64,000 nucleotides of DNA from the NCBI GenBank assembly GCA_025094145.1, contig JALLLS010000012.1, forward strand, positions 496,001-560,000. The letters run 5' to 3'. Shown in pieces: positions 34,872 through 48,425 of the stretch. Source of the DNA: Spinellus fusiger. Lineage: Eukaryota > Mucoromycota > Mucoromycetes > Mucorales > Phycomycetaceae. Position 1 is the stretch's first letter, and each line of letters starts with the position of its first letter. The notes beneath the pieces are model-generated. The model was not told where the DNA came from and did no database searches. It saw only the letters and a program-made list of their open reading frames with translations. The translations under genes and the position numbers were made by a program.

Positions 34872-37298
34872 AAGCATGAAAAAGATACATTAGACGATAG
34901 AAACCTTATTTACAAAAAGCAGTAGACTCTTTTCCTTCCTCACCTATCTATTCCACACTGACATACATTTTGTTCTGACTATAAAATCATTTAGAGTCTA
35001 CCTAAATAGTTTAAATGTGCGTAGTCTCCGTAGTTATACTACTAGACACTATAATGTCCTTTGCATGACAAAATCGAATAGGATACACTTTATTATCACA
35101 TTTTAGATAGTTTACCTGTAGCATGGGTTTCCATCAGTGAGTCAACCGAGGCTCCAGTGATCATTGGGGAAGGAGAAGGATAAACAAGAAGGCTTGGACC
35201 TTTTCTTAGTTCTAGGTGTATCTTTATGTTCTCTTTTGTTCTATCTACAAAAGCACTATGAGAGGGTACCATTTTCCCTTGGAGACATTAGACTATGTCC
35301 AAAGTTCAATGTAGAAGCTAGATCACGATTCCCAAAGCCTCAATGTCTTGTCTTTCATACAATTTTGGTTTGAACACCTATTTGAAGAGAGAGAAATGAG
35401 TTTCTTTTTTGATATAAAATTAAGAAGAAATGACCTGAGAAAACTATGACATTTAATTTGGAGTATTTTTGTTCGTTGATAGGGCCTGGGGTTCTTGATA
35501 TGTTTAACTGTTTCCAAAGGTGATTACTTGCACTCAGGACATAGGGTCGATGTTTTGAATTCATTGATAAGATAGAGCTTGAATCCTTCTTTCTTCAACA
35601 TCCTCCGCATGCCTTTTCCTTTTATTGTCATTACTCTGGTAGGATTCGCACCTGGATAACTTGCTATAGTCTCCTATGAAAACCAAATACATGTAAGAAC
35701 CTTAGATTGATTCTATAGGCATATTGTATTTACTTTACTTTATTCGTATCTTGTTGGCTACATAACATCTTTAGTTCAGAAAGAATAGATAGAAATACAA
35801 TAAGAAAGAGGAAATGGATAGCCTTTGATAACATTGTATAGTATCAGCTACTATTCATCCTCTATTGATGTGATAGTGTCATCAATGGCTTCTTGTGTCC
35901 AAAGATATCTGTTTAGTTAACGTATGATTCATTCTGTTCCTTCTTTTTTATTCAACTTGTATGTTATTCTTTTATTCTAATGATTGTTACAGATAGAGGA
36001 ACTTCAAGGAGATCACCACCAAAAGGCACACATTCTAATAAAGGCTGTTATACTCTTATACTATCTCTAAAAGATCTATCCACTGCATTCAAATACACTA
36101 CAACTTATCATAAATGCTTCATTCCAGACCATTTATTTTGTAACTGTTTGTTTTATTTATTTATTTATTTACAAACTGATAACTACTAACTCCTCGTTTT
36201 TAGTGTATAGAACCTGAAGTAACAGTATTATGTACACCACTTAGTATATCTCTTCTCAGTTTGTCTTTGTTATGCTATATAAAATTCAGACAACCTTGTT
36301 CAATGTTAGCATACATGTCTACTCCATACTGATAAAGGGGCTTTCCAAATAAATACAAGTGATTTATCTCTATGTACATCAATCTGAAGCAGTAGTGTTT
36401 TATTGTGCTTATCTTGACATTTTAGTCATTGAATAACTATATATTTATATTCCAAACCTAACTATCCTATAAGAAAAAAAAGAAGTACTTTGCTTATAGG
36501 ATTATATGGCTGATTTATCTCACTCATTCTTTACAGTAAGCTACCATTTCTTGGTCATATCATAATGTCTCTACTTTCTGTCTAGTATCTATTATTATTT
36601 AGACAGTTACAATGACTTTTGTGCACATGGCCATATCCACAACAGCCTGTATATCTATTTTGAAGATTTGAAGATGGTTCACTCAAGAGGTGATTAGGCA
36701 TCCATCTGACATATTGTGTTGACCTAACACTATTGAGAAAGAACAGAACTTCATACAATAGAAATAAGTCTCTCTTTTCCCTTTTATCACCATGCTTCCC
36801 AATAAATATTAAACAAATTCAATGAGGGTGACTGGGCATCATTCATCAACCAGTCAACTGACTGGATTGGCCCTTCTTAAAAAGTGATTTTTCAGTAATT
36901 ATATAGAAGCCATGTGGTAAAGTCGTACAAACCACCTCTGCTCAGTGCTAAGTTGAGTGAGATTGAGTTGAGTAAACTCGAGTTACTCTTCCGATTGGCT
37001 TGCAGGAATCACGCAATGACTTAATTTTATATTTTCAAAAGAAGAAGAAAAAGAAAAAAAAGAATGCATGGCAAGCTGATCTGATTCAGTGACTAAACAC
37101 GCCACTTGGTACTATAACTTTAAGCTCCACTCTGTACATTGAGCGAAAAGAAAGTATGAGAAAGACAATAGAGAATAGTGAGAATTGATCTTTTCCTTCA
37201 AAAGAGACTTTTTGAGTGCCTTTTTTGTTTTGTTTTTTGTTTTATTTAAAAGAAGAAAAGAAAACTGTTTTTCTTTCTTGAATCCAATATTACTTATC
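34872..37298. other. About 2.4 kb intergenic region
   Basis: No supported gene. AT-rich, with short atypical frames on both strands. A GAGTTGAGT-type repeat near 36950-36985 resembles one near 900-920. The segment before 37299 has pyrimidine and AAAAG runs typical of a leader. Confidence 0.45.
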
Positions 37299-40185
37299 AT
37301 GTCTGCCTCCTCTCACTATTCCACCTCACAATTAGACTGCAGTGATACTTCTCTCTTGTCCACTCTTCAACAACCAATACAGCAAGACATTGCCAGATGT
37401 ACACTCCATGATGTTCTTACCAATAGCAAATCACTTTACTCTTTTGAACACTATCTTCGAGAAACACTGTCACATGAGAATCTTATGTTTATTGAAGCCA
37501 TGAATCAACTGAAGAATGAAAAGGATACAAAATTAATTGAGATGCATCTTCACAGGTAACTAAGGCTAAGAATGAATAAAATAGAATCATCTAATGACTA
37601 GCTTTGTTTATTGCTGTTGTTGTTACTGTTGTTGTTACTGTTGTTGTTATTTTTATTATTTTTATTATTTTTATTGTTATTATTGAATAACATAAATCAT
37701 AGAATCTACAAAACATTCATAGCCTGTGGAGCCCTTTATGAGCTTAACATTACAACTCAGACCAAAGTAAAGAGGCGTATGGATGCTATGCAATGGGCAA
37801 TTATTACTCAGGAAGAGGCTGTGTCTATTCTCTCGGAAACAGAAGAACAAGTACTTGACATTCTTGTAAGTGATTCAAAACTCACAAGACACTGTCTTAT
37901 TCTCTATAGAATAACAAGCTACCTGACTACTTATTAACAGACGAGGGATTTACTTCTGGGTAAAGCAGTGGGAGATATTAAATATTTATGCTATGTTTGA
38001 ATTTAATTTAATATCTTGCTTTGATCTGTTGGATCTGTATTTGTTTTATAGGCATTCGTCTATTGCTTCTACATTTAATAAGCTTCAGAAAAGGGTTGTT
38101 ATTATTGGCGGAGGATTTACGGTAAATAATGAAGCAAGAGAGAACGAAAAAGAAAGAAAAAGGATCATCTCAAGATTAAATATGTTTACTCTTGTAGGGA
38201 TTCACAGTAGCATCTATCCTGGATCCTATGCCATTGTTCCATGTCACTTTAATTGATACAAAAGGTAAAGGATCTATTGATAAATAAAGATGTTACTATG
38301 GACATGGATAGGTGTATATGGTATATTTAACATGTTGGTTGTTTTGTATTAGATTCTTTTGAATACACTCCAAGTATTATAAAAAAGATGATGAATCCTT
38401 CACAGATAGAATCTCTTCGTATTCGACATGACAGCTATATTCTCAATGGAAAAATGATCCTTGGTCATGTCAGTGAAATATGTCAAGATGCAACCTCACT
38501 CTTAGTCAACGGTGATAAGGTAGGGAATAATCTCTTTCTTAATGCCTATAAAAGAAGACTATAGCTCTGTTGTATGCCCTTTATATGTTTTATACGGATA
38601 TGCCTATATCTATACTATATAATAACGAAATGTAAAAGGAACCACAGTAATATAATTACAATAACTAAAGATAGATTACCCTACCTATAATCTTTTTTAT
38701 TTATTTATTTATTTTAGATTTCGTTTGACTATTTGATTATAGCCACCGGTAGTTCTTATTCTTCCCAGCTTAAATCCACCGACACATCTTCTCTCTACCG
38801 TCTGTCTGGCTTGGAAGAAGAAAGCCATGAACTCCAAAAGGCTCAAAGAGTACTTATCATTGGTAATGGGCACCCTGGACAAATGTCCTATTCATCTTCT
38901 CGCGTGCTTATTTGTTTAATATATCCTATGTTTAGGTGGAGGTTTAGTAGGCTGTGAGCTGGCTTCTGAAATTGCTGGATTTGAATTCCCAGGATCCTAT
39001 CCCAAGAAGTATGTCACGATAGTAGAGTCCCATAGCAGTGTCATCTATAGAAGCGATACACACCAACAAGAACAGGCTCAAAAGTACCTTGAGGATCTTG
39101 GCGTAGAAGTGATATTGAATGAGCGTATCATTGACTATGATACCTCATCCCACACCACCTATAGAAGCACAAATGGCCGTATATTTCATGGCTATCAAAA
39201 AGTATTCATGGCAACAGGTGCTCAGCCCAACAGCAGCCTGTTTGTCAATAGTGCTGAGGAGCTGGGACTTGAGAACTGTGTTGATAGATGGGGTCGTATT
39301 CGAGTTAAACCCACCCTTCAGATCGATCATAATGCTTATCCACATATCTTTGCGGGTGGAGATGTAACCAATGTTGTGGAAGAAAAGACAGGCTATGCCG
39401 CTACGATTGCTGGTGTCTGTATTGCACGCAATATCTGTCGTCTTGTCAAGGGAAAGTCTCCACTGAAGCAAGGCACAAAAGGCACGTTATCAGCCCCTAG
39501 TAAGCCACTGCATGGTATGAAGGCACATGGTGGTATTGGTAAACGTAAGTAAAAGAATGGCTCGAGTGTTTTATTCACCACAGAATGGGATATATTAGAG
39601 AATCTTAACCGTTTGAAAAAGAAATTTGCTTTTTTAAATCTATCGTGGGCAGCATTAAAGTACTTTAACGAAACTCAGTTTATGAACATTGTTCAGGGCC
39701 AAAGTGGTATATCATCTCATACCTTGGGGAAGCTCCCTCGAAGACTGGCGCTTCCCTCTGATGCCTTGGACTCACCCACTTCACCCGCCACTCCTACTGC
39801 GTTTTCACTCTTCTCTCCCTCCTTGTACTATGCCAATCACCAAGCAAAGACACCTCATTCCCCAACACAGGAGAACAGACACACCCCGTCTTTTGATAGT
39901 GATAGCCACAAGTCCTCTTCTTTGTGCAGCTCATATGAGGAGGAGGATAGCAATGAATCTTTGAATGATTCTCTGGTGGAGCATTTTACCTTTGGTGGAG
40001 AGAGCATCAAGATACTTTCCAAAGACAGACCTTGTTCTCAAAAGACACCAAGCATACCTCCCAGTAAGAATGCAAAGATCAGTCCACGCCGTTCAAGCAC
40101 AGAAGAAGTGCCTTTTGTTGAGTCGTATCCCACTACACCTATTGTTTTGTCAAGTTCTGTTTCTTCATGCCTTGATCACACTTAG
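37299..40185 (+). CDS. RGS domain fused to an AIFM2/FSP1-like FAD/NAD(P)H oxidoreductase
   Basis: Exons 37299-37555, 37703-37865, 37910-37959, 38052-38121, 38198-38264, 38353-38519, 38718-38862, 38936-39544, 39584-40185; 709 aa, every junction GT-AG and in phase. Residues 36-155 form an RGS domain (LYSFEHYLRETLSHENLMFI, IYKTFIACGALYELNITTQT, QVLDIL), which would accelerate GTP hydrolysis on a G-alpha subunit. Residues 168-500 form a two-dinucleotide-fold oxidoreductase: VVIIGGGFTGFTVASIL binds FAD, DSFEYTPSI is the AIFM2/NDH-2 type motif, RVLIIGGGLVGCELASEIAG binds NAD(P)H, IFAGGDVTN closes the FAD site. Residues 510-709 are a Ser/Pro tail. The 50-nt exon 37910-37959 joins the two halves; an alternative two-gene reading (stop 38000, start 37993) is possible but uses a poorer acceptor. 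RNA evidence would settle it. Confidence 0.75.
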
Positions 40186-40612
40186 TTATACTTGGTTATA
40201 TTTAGTTATACTTGGCTATACTCAAGTATTCCTTACAAATCCACACATATTCCCTCTTCTACCTTGCTTATCTTCACTCGTACATTCTTCTTTCTTTTTC
40301 TTTTTTTTAAAAAAAACAAAACAAAACAAAAAAACAAGAAAGGTATATAAATCACAACCATGCATTGAATTATACATTATACATTGTTTTTCTTCTTTTT
40401 GTTTTGTTTTTACCATGCTTCTACTATAGAAAGTTTATAATAAAAATAATATGCAGCTCAATAGGGGCGTTGCACAGCATCAATCGATTCTTCAATCGCT
40501 TTATGGCTTGAATGCTACTACAGGAACTTCTTTTTTTTTAAGAAAAAAAAATCTTGGGAGTCATGTTTTTTCTTTTTTTTTCTTTTTCTTTTTCTTTTTC
40601 TTTTTCTTTTTC

Positions 40613-41550
40613 TTAGTCTCTTCCATAGTCTGGCATCTCCATTTCCCGTCCTCTTCTCCCTTCTTCATCACGGTTCCGAGATTCTTTTCTCTTTTCTCTG
40701 ACTGTTAATCGTTGCGCTTCTTCCAATTCTCTTCGAAGTGCTCGATTAGGGTGCTTTAAATGCATAAAGTTACAGAATCCTCCACGGTTACATTCTGCAA
40801 TCTCATGCTGTCGACAACATGCTTCTCTAAAATCTGTCACTGGTGATAATTCGGCATACAGTGGACGTCCTACGATAACGAAAGAAATACATATAGACAC
40901 ATAAGACACACTCACCATTGCCCTCCAATCCTATCATTTACCAGCATAGAATCGATTGTTCAGACTTGCAACAGCATTGCCAGCATCTTCTTCGTATCGG
41001 TATTGGCAATAAACATTGCCTACCAAGTGATCACCCACATTATCACAAACACACATTTCTTCTACTTCACCAAACTTGGCAAGTTCGGTAAACACGTCTT
41101 CGTAAAAGAGATCAAAATCTTCTTGGAGTTGTTCTTCGTTCATGTTGCATGTAGGATCATGTGCAGGATTACGATACATGTTGGCAATCAGAATTGTCTG
41201 CGAAAAGGTGGGCTTTACGTGTTTTCTCGAACAGCGATCACCATGACGGCAAGCACCAATCTTTCATTGAGTTAGTTATTTGGACCCTGTTTTAACCTCT
41301 CTCTCTCTCTTTTTCTTTCTTTCTCTCTTTCTTTCTTCTAGGTTGAGAAGAAAATGAAAACGCCTGCCGCTGCTCTTTACCTTGAAGTAGAAAGAACAAT
41401 TGACCCTGGAAGTGGATAATAAAAAATAGAACAAACAAGTGAATAAGGAGCCCTCACAGGGAACAATGCAGTCTTTCTTTAGAATGATATAGACTGGTTT
41501 TCTTACTTGTCTTTCTCTGTGCCATAAATACTAGCAAGATATTCAGCCAT
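40613..41550 (-). CDS. U2AF1: U2AF small subunit (U2AF1/U2AF35; S. pombe Uaf2)
   Basis: Splicing factor that recognises the AG of 3' splice sites as a heterodimer with the large U2AF subunit. Exons 41550-41507, 41405-41381, 41260-40942, 40869-40613; 214 aa, near the 216 of fission yeast. It starts [20 protein letters not shown], the first CCCH zinc finger (ending [13 protein letters not shown]), then [16 protein letters not shown]. The atypical RRM has [20 protein letters not shown] and [17 protein letters not shown], and a second zinc finger [13 protein letters not shown] follows. Instead of a long RS domain it ends in a short Arg/Glu-rich tail, as in fungi. A 25-nt exon 2 carries VNCSFYFK. 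The stop sits in a poly-pyrimidine tract (41 kb gap side 40567-40612). Confidence 0.95.
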
Positions 41551-42776
41551 AATATGCCTGTTATTTTTTGAGATGTATTAAAAAGACGTGCTTGGAGAAG
41601 GAAAAGCCACCCTATTTATAGGATCGGGGTTGCTGACGTAGTAGAAGGTAAGTGATAAGGCTATTCACACCCACCACTCCTTGTGAGGACAGAGACAAAG
41701 GAATTCTACTGAAAAGAGGATCCAATACGTCTGTTTTTATGCTGTGATACTGCTGAGATCTTTTCGAGAGATGGAGAAAGTGTGTTTTAAATAGTTTGTT
41801 ATTGTAAATCGCTTGTTATTTGTCTTGCCAAAGATACTAACATTTGGCAGTGGAAGAGTCCCCTTTTTCATATGTTTTATTCCAAAGGAAAGATATGTAT
41901 TTGAAGTTAAACTTATTCTATCGGAGAGTAACAATGCATAAAACTATCACAGTACTATTTTACTCTCATTGAAAATGAGTACAAGAGGTTTGCAAAAGAA
42001 TCCTCAGGTATCAAGGAAAAAGGCATAAAAGGTAGGGATATTGCCTACTGAAGCTTGATAAGCAAACCCAATAGTTTAAGAGAGACTATATTTCTTATGA
42101 TGAATAGTAGTTATTATCAGAGAGAAGAGTATTCAGGAGATTGCCTTGGGTTTTGTGCCGTACGCTAATATCTTGTCATTACTTATAGATCAGAATTCAC
42201 TCTTCTAAATGTACAAAACTACAACTGCATGGATAGTGTATTTATGTCTTAGCTATTGTATCAGAAATACAAGGCAAATGATAGTACTTGTTCAGTTAAT
42301 AGAGTTGTATTCTTCTTCTTTTATCCCAAGTGTAGAATGAGATAATGAGAGCAGCTATGTATACATTTCCAAATATCTAATAAACTTGCTTTCTTATACT
42401 ACACCCCATTTCTAACAATGCAATGGATCTATCATTATCACAAAAGACTCACTCCACAATAATAAATAATACTTTCTTCATCTTCAATATTACAAACAAC
42501 CTCTTCCATGTCCATCCATCCCTTAGTCAATGATAGATACTAGCATAAGAAAGAGAGAGAAAGAGAGAGAGATGGAAAAAGAGATGGAAATAAAAACGAG
42601 TCACCTCTGCTTACAAGTGTCCACCTGTCAATGCCACGTACTCCTGATCTTCATCCAAGGCTGGTCACACCTCTCCTGCTACGTCACATACTCTTGATTT
42701 GCTATCGGGGTTGATGAATAGACCAACCAGCCATCCACTCATCCCTACAACGTGTCTTCACTAGAAATACCTCACC
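41551..42776. other. Divergent spacer between U2AF1 and SEC13
   Basis: About 1.2 kb presumably containing both promoters. A GAGAGAAAGAGAGAGA purine run lies at 42550-42590, close to the SEC13 start. No coding region seen. Confidence 0.5.
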
Positions 42777-44238
42777 ATGGTAAATAGAAGCAGTGACTAG
42801 ACACACATACACACACACACACATACATACATACACATACACACATACATACAGCAGATAACTCATGGTATTGAATAGTCTCAAGCAGCAAGACAAACGA
42901 TTGAAACCCACCATGAAGATATGATTGTAAGTCACAGAGTTATCGCGAGAATAGCCCTCCAACTCATCATCACGGATGTGTCCTCAACACAACCACTTTC
43001 TTAGCATGATGCCCAGCTCGACTATTATTCACGTCGGTTGGCCACCGCTTCTTCTGATCACACAATTAAGATATTTGATGTGGATGGCGACTCACAACGC
43101 CTGGTCGAAACACTGACAGGGTAATAGAATCAACATTATGTATCAAGTACAGGCAATGAATCGCTGAAGCAGGGATGCACTTATAGTCACGAGGCCCCTG
43201 TCTGGCAAGTATCATGGGCACACCCAAAGTTTGGCTCTATTCTTGCCTCTTGCTCCTATGACGGACGTGTGTTTATCTGGAAGGAACAAAACAGCACTTG
43301 GTCCAAGATCAAGGAACACAATGTTCACACTGCTTCTGGTAAGAAACAAGAATAAACATACATGCTAACCTACTCACTAGTCAACTCGGTATCATGGGCT
43401 CCACATGAATTGGGTGCACTGTTGGTGTGTGCTTCTTCTGATGGGAGAGTCTCTGTTTTAGAGTACAAAGGTAGGGCACACTCACTATAGATACAGATAT
43501 ATATATATATATATATAAAAGACAAAGGGGGGAAGAAAGGAAAATATGGAGGGCATTTAGGAATAACATGGAGTTCATTGTAGATGATGGTTCATGGGAT
43601 ACCTTCATTATTGATGCACATGGCATTGGTTGTAATTCTGTTACCTGGGCTCCTGCTGCTATTCCCGGTAGCTTGGTCCAAGCAAATGGTGGCTCTCCTG
43701 CTGTGAATGTAGTAAAGAAGTTTGTCTCTGCTGGATGTGACAATCGGATTAAAATCTGGGGATGGAGGTGAGTGGCAGAAGGAGAGAGAGAGAGCAGGTA
43801 GGAATGTGATGTTTTACATTGGTTTTGTCTTGGTAGAGAGGAAACAAAGTCGTGGCAGGAAGAGGAAAACCTTGAAGGCCACTCTGACTGGGTTCGTGAT
43901 GTTGCATGGGCCCCTAGTATTGGACTTTCCAAGAGCTATCTTGCAAGCTGTTCTCAAGTAAATAACTTAGCATAATAGTAACAGTAGGGGTGTGGCATAA
44001 CTAAAAAAAACATCTTGTATAGGACAAGACAGTGCTTATCTGGACACAGGATAGCCTTACCTCAAAATGGAACAAGAAGTTACTCGGTGAGAAGTTCCCT
44101 GATGTTGTTTGGCGCGTTAGTTGGTCGCTCTCTGGCAATGTTTTGGCTGTTTCATGTGGTGATAACAAAGTAACCCTTTGGAAAGAAGATTCCAAAGGAG
44201 AATGGGAATGTATACAAAAGTTAGAAGAAGACATTTAG
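42777..44238 (+). CDS. SEC13: SEC13, COPII and nuclear pore WD40 protein
   Basis: Six-bladed beta-propeller of the COPII outer coat (with SEC31), the nuclear pore Y-complex and the SEA/GATOR2 complex. Exons 42777-42779, 42879-42926, 43005-43120, 43187-43338, 43381-43470, 43584-43767, 43837-43957, 44023-44238; 309 aa. It begins [20 protein letters not shown] and continues with [60 protein letters not shown] and [20 protein letters not shown], all hallmark SEC13 segments. The first coding exon is the start codon alone: ACC-ATG is followed directly by GTAAAT, and the next exon opens at TCT after GAATAG. That intron contains a CA microsatellite. The start is inferred from family N-termini. Confidence 0.93.
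42803..42853. repeat. CA/CATA microsatellite in SEC13 intron 1
   Basis: Alternating ACAC and ACATAC units within the 99-nt intron between the start codon and the second exon. Confidence 0.85.
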
Positions 44239-47200
44239 AGATTCATCTTTGAATAAAGGCAGCTGATCTTGTTATTAATAAACAGACCATTGATATTCTC
44301 TAAATCATAAGCCTACAGGAAGATCGTGTGTGTAGGAACAATGTACAATCTACTTAATACTGAATGCATGAATAAGAGGCAGGAATTGAAAACAAAAACA
44401 AAACCCACTATTAACACATGTATTCCAGACTTAGAATACCTATAGAAATAGATATCCTGATCATATACTGCATCATTATTCTCTGTTTACCAACCTACCC
44501 ATATTCTTTAAGGGGTTTGATATAAAAATAAATAAGTAAATAATCGTACTGAAATTAAGATTGTTATTGAATGCTATCTGTAATATACAAGCTGACCACT
44601 AAGAGATATTAAGTCGGTAGATGATTTACCACAGTGAATAATGAAAGTCTATTGTGTGTTCTGATAAATACTAATAGCAGGATTAAAGGCTAATTAATAC
44701 AATAAAATATTTTTCCTTGGATCAGTCAGTCTTTGCTGAAAAGATTGATTGTCTTGATACCATAATACAACACTATTTCATTGGTAAGAAACTCGAGTAT
44801 TCATGCACAATGAAAAGCAACACAGACTCCATAAACCAGGTCAATGCTTTGAGAGAGAGAGAGAGAGAGAAACTTTATTATAAAAGCTGCCATTTTTCTT
44901 GTTCATAGTCAGGCTCCCTGTTTTTCATACTGGGAAGTGAGAGACAAAATATAACATTAAGATCGTCATTACTGGCCAGCCCAAATCTCATATGTAAACA
45001 TCATTAGATGGTCTTGAACTTATGTCAAAAATATTACTATAGGTGTAGGGAATGGTACTTTCCACTGATAAATAGATAGAGAATATACTAATGCTAGGAG
45101 TACATCACTCTGAAAGGTAACAAGTAATCGTCGTTGACAGTATAATATAGATATACGATGATGGAGTGTATGTCATTGATCTATAAGAAAAACCTACCAA
45201 CTTTAAATCAAGCATATTCTTCTATCAGAATAGAATGATTAAAGTCTTACCATTCCCTAATCGCCACTCATTCGCCTTAAAATTACCTAAATAAGTCATT
45301 AGAAATAACAGCCACGATTATAATGCTTCTACGCCTTGCAGCCATTGAAATCAAAATCTTTATTTATTTGCCGAAATGAATCTTTATTAATATATTAGTA
45401 GTTTCATTATATCTATAGATGAGAATGGTAACAGTATTCATAGTATTCATAATAGATATAAGATAATATGCTTTATTTCCTTTAAAATAATTTCTTATCT
45501 ATACACTTCTTACTACAAGATAGTAAAATATTATTTCTATGATTAAAAGCCATCAAAGTTGTGACTCTGTGCTTAAATAAACTTATGTAACTAAATCTCA
45601 ACATATATTTTGTTATTTTGAGATGTTTGAGCTACTATTTTATTATACAAAATGAACGCCCTATGAAAACTTACGAGAAATTAAATGATAACACTAATAA
45701 ACTACTCAAACTACATAAGTAGAAAAGATTAAATGCAGAGTAGGTATTTCAGTGACCAGAAGGTATGAAAGCAGTATTACAGGATTTAAACATATTCATT
45801 TATTGTATTCTTAAAAACTTATTTATTTGACTAAAGGGTGTATAACTGCTAGTCGAAGGGCTAATAGTATTATTTTCCGTTTCAGAAATACTACAAATGG
45901 CTTTGTATTTTGGTTTGGGTTGAATAAATAAACTTTCTTTAACAATAATTTATGCTCTACTTTTTATATGATTACTAAGCAATGAATATAGTTTATTAGC
46001 TTGTATATTTTATAATGATTGACTTTTTTTATAGCTTTGAGAAATATATTAGGTAGCCTCAAAGATGATATAACATTTTTTAAGTGCTCTATAAAATACA
46101 GCTATAATTTTTATGATATGAAATATTATTCAAAATAGAAAGAGTTATAATAAAATATCATCTTGATAACTACTTTATTATACTTACCTAGTATGAAAGC
46201 CATACATAATACTTTGGCTAATATTTATTATTAGGTTATAAACTCATTATCTACATAATGATGAGTGATTTAAAGGAGTCTAACGAGTAAAGAGATTATA
46301 GAGCTAAAAAATTTGTAAACCACTGAGACATTTACACAATGACATAGAGATGGGCTCGGCAGAAATAACACCTTATTGCAGTACTATTATGGTGCCAATG
46401 ATGATAGATAGTCGTTTTAAAATAGTAAACCAGTTAGTAGAGATGACTCTCTACATTAAGGAGATCACCATACAGTACATTTAGCTAAAACCTTCACTAT
46501 AGATCATTAAAAAGTTAATTGTCTGAATGAAGAAATACGCTTATTTTTTTAAATATTTATTTAATTCAGATACAGCAAATAATGTTGTACTTTGTTATTA
46601 TAATTCTTACAGTTAATAATGTTACATGATGGAAATAACTGTCTTAGGAGATCACATTGACTATTAAGTAAATAAGGCATACATACGTATACTAGAGTCT
46701 TTATATCATTCATCTCCTCATGTTTCCTTAACAACTAGCATATAATCCCATCACATTCATTTAGATAAAGGGCTAGATATTTCCATATGATCAACTCACA
46801 TAAAAGCTTCACAAGATACATATGATTATTAAAAATGAGATGTTTGAAAAGACGTATTGCACTTCTGCCATATATTAGATGCTTTTCTAATAGAGAAAAA
46901 GCCTTGAAACAGAAGGTCTTTCTCAAGCTGCATAATATTCAAGATTCTATACCTTGTTGGTGGCCCATAACCTAGTATTTATCTCCAAAAATTCTCTTTA
47001 TTGATAATGTGTCTAACATAACAGTGCTCTTTATAAATAATATAGTAACACGCTCTGGTATTTTCCCATGAAAAAAAAATATAGTGTGAGTCTCATTCTT
47101 TTTTGTTTGTTAAAGGAATAGTTCGGGCCTTATCAGTAAAATCCTAGGGTTGAACCCCAGATAGGGACTGGCAATATTGTTCCTCTGTAGAACCTTATGT

Positions 47201-48425
47201 TATTGAATACCAGCTTTGAGAATAAATGTTTGCCATACCTGTATTATATTCTTGCCTTACATGCTTTCTTATTTGTTTACAAGTCTGGGTCATTAGGTGA
47301 AATGATGGTGGGAATAAAAATCATGTTTTATTAGTGAAATATTATACTTGTATAATATCAAGGAGTTTAACTATGCCTTTTGAAAATAAACTATAGCTTT
47401 TATAAAAGTATTTTCACGGAAGCAGATCAATAATAAAATATATAATGTCGTAGTTGGCATCGAAATTTATTTTCAACGCTTGACTAAATGTTTATAAACT
47501 CCTACTTAACGCGTAGAAAGCACAGTGTACATGGTTTGAAGGGACTGTGAAGTCAATTGAGTGGGCATGAGGGGGAAGGAATACATAAGACAAGTGAATG
47601 AAGTTGAGACAGATTTCTACCATAAGAAGTAGCACCAAGAGCCAAACAGGGTAAGCTAAATGTCATACAGAAAGTATTGGGTAGGCGAGATAGTCTCAAA
47701 CAGGAGATACAGTACAACATGAGAATATCACCAAATGCTCTTCCACACCATGATCCGGACCAGCGACCTTCCACCTGGAAAACAGACATTTTCCCGGTTG
47801 GACCAACCAACACGGCCCTAAGCAGATCAATAATACTCCCGTCTAAAAGAAATTCTTGTATATTAAGTTTAACACTAATTGTCTATTCTACTAGTCACTC
47901 TTCATGAAGGAAGACTAGCCGTAAATAATTTAGGATAAAGTAACATGATAATATTCAAATGCCTTAAAGATGAAACAACTCTCATATGTACTTTATTGAT
48001 CTAATATCAGGTTATTGTTTGATCTTTTGAGTATTGATTATATGGAAAGTCATTGGATAGATAACCTAAGGTATTGTACCAGTTGTGCGTTGCTTTGAAT
48101 GTTGCGTAGATTATTTCATAATTGAAACTAGAGCTTAAAAAATGTACAAGGCTGCCCTTGATATCGTAATTATTTTGCGCCATATTTCTATATCTGTGGC
48201 ATTGCCTATAATAATAAAGAAAAAGAATAGATGAAGATTGAAAGATTTTCGTGACATAAGAGAATTATTACATCCGCAATTCTAAAAAGTCTATTGATTG
48301 GCCAGAATTTAATTTCTCAGATTTAATAAACAGTTTTATTTCTTTGCCTAATTTAGGCAAAGTTTGTATTCTTCAATGTTTTTTAAGTTTAAGCCTTACT
48401 AAAGTACTATGATCAATATATGAAT
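44239..48425. other. About 4.2 kb very AT-rich gene-free region
   Basis: No gene could be supported. Base composition shifts to long A/T stretches, marking the start of the repeat-rich half. A less AT-rich patch at 47540-47830 has open frames on both strands (86 codons minus, 76 plus) but no recognisable protein; it may be an eroded element. Confidence 0.5.

Noticed and set aside
35630..35680. tRNA T-arm-like sequence on the minus strand (GTGCGAATCC)
   Set aside because: The T stem has only three pairs and no acceptor stem, D arm or anticodon arm could be paired around it.
37993..38256. Separate oxidoreductase gene starting at ATG 37993, overlapping the stop of a separate RGS gene at 38000
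   Set aside because: It needs a poor acceptor (TTAACAG at 37938) for the RGS gene and adds an unrelated hydrophobic N-terminus. The fused exon chain uses better splice sites. Kept as the main alternative.
47140..47165. tRNA-like GGGTTGAACCCC
   Set aside because: It is a short local hairpin; no cloverleaf could be drawn.
47553..47907. Pair of overlapping frames on both strands in an otherwise AT-rich region
   Set aside because: No family, no splice context; most likely an eroded repeat, so not called as a gene.
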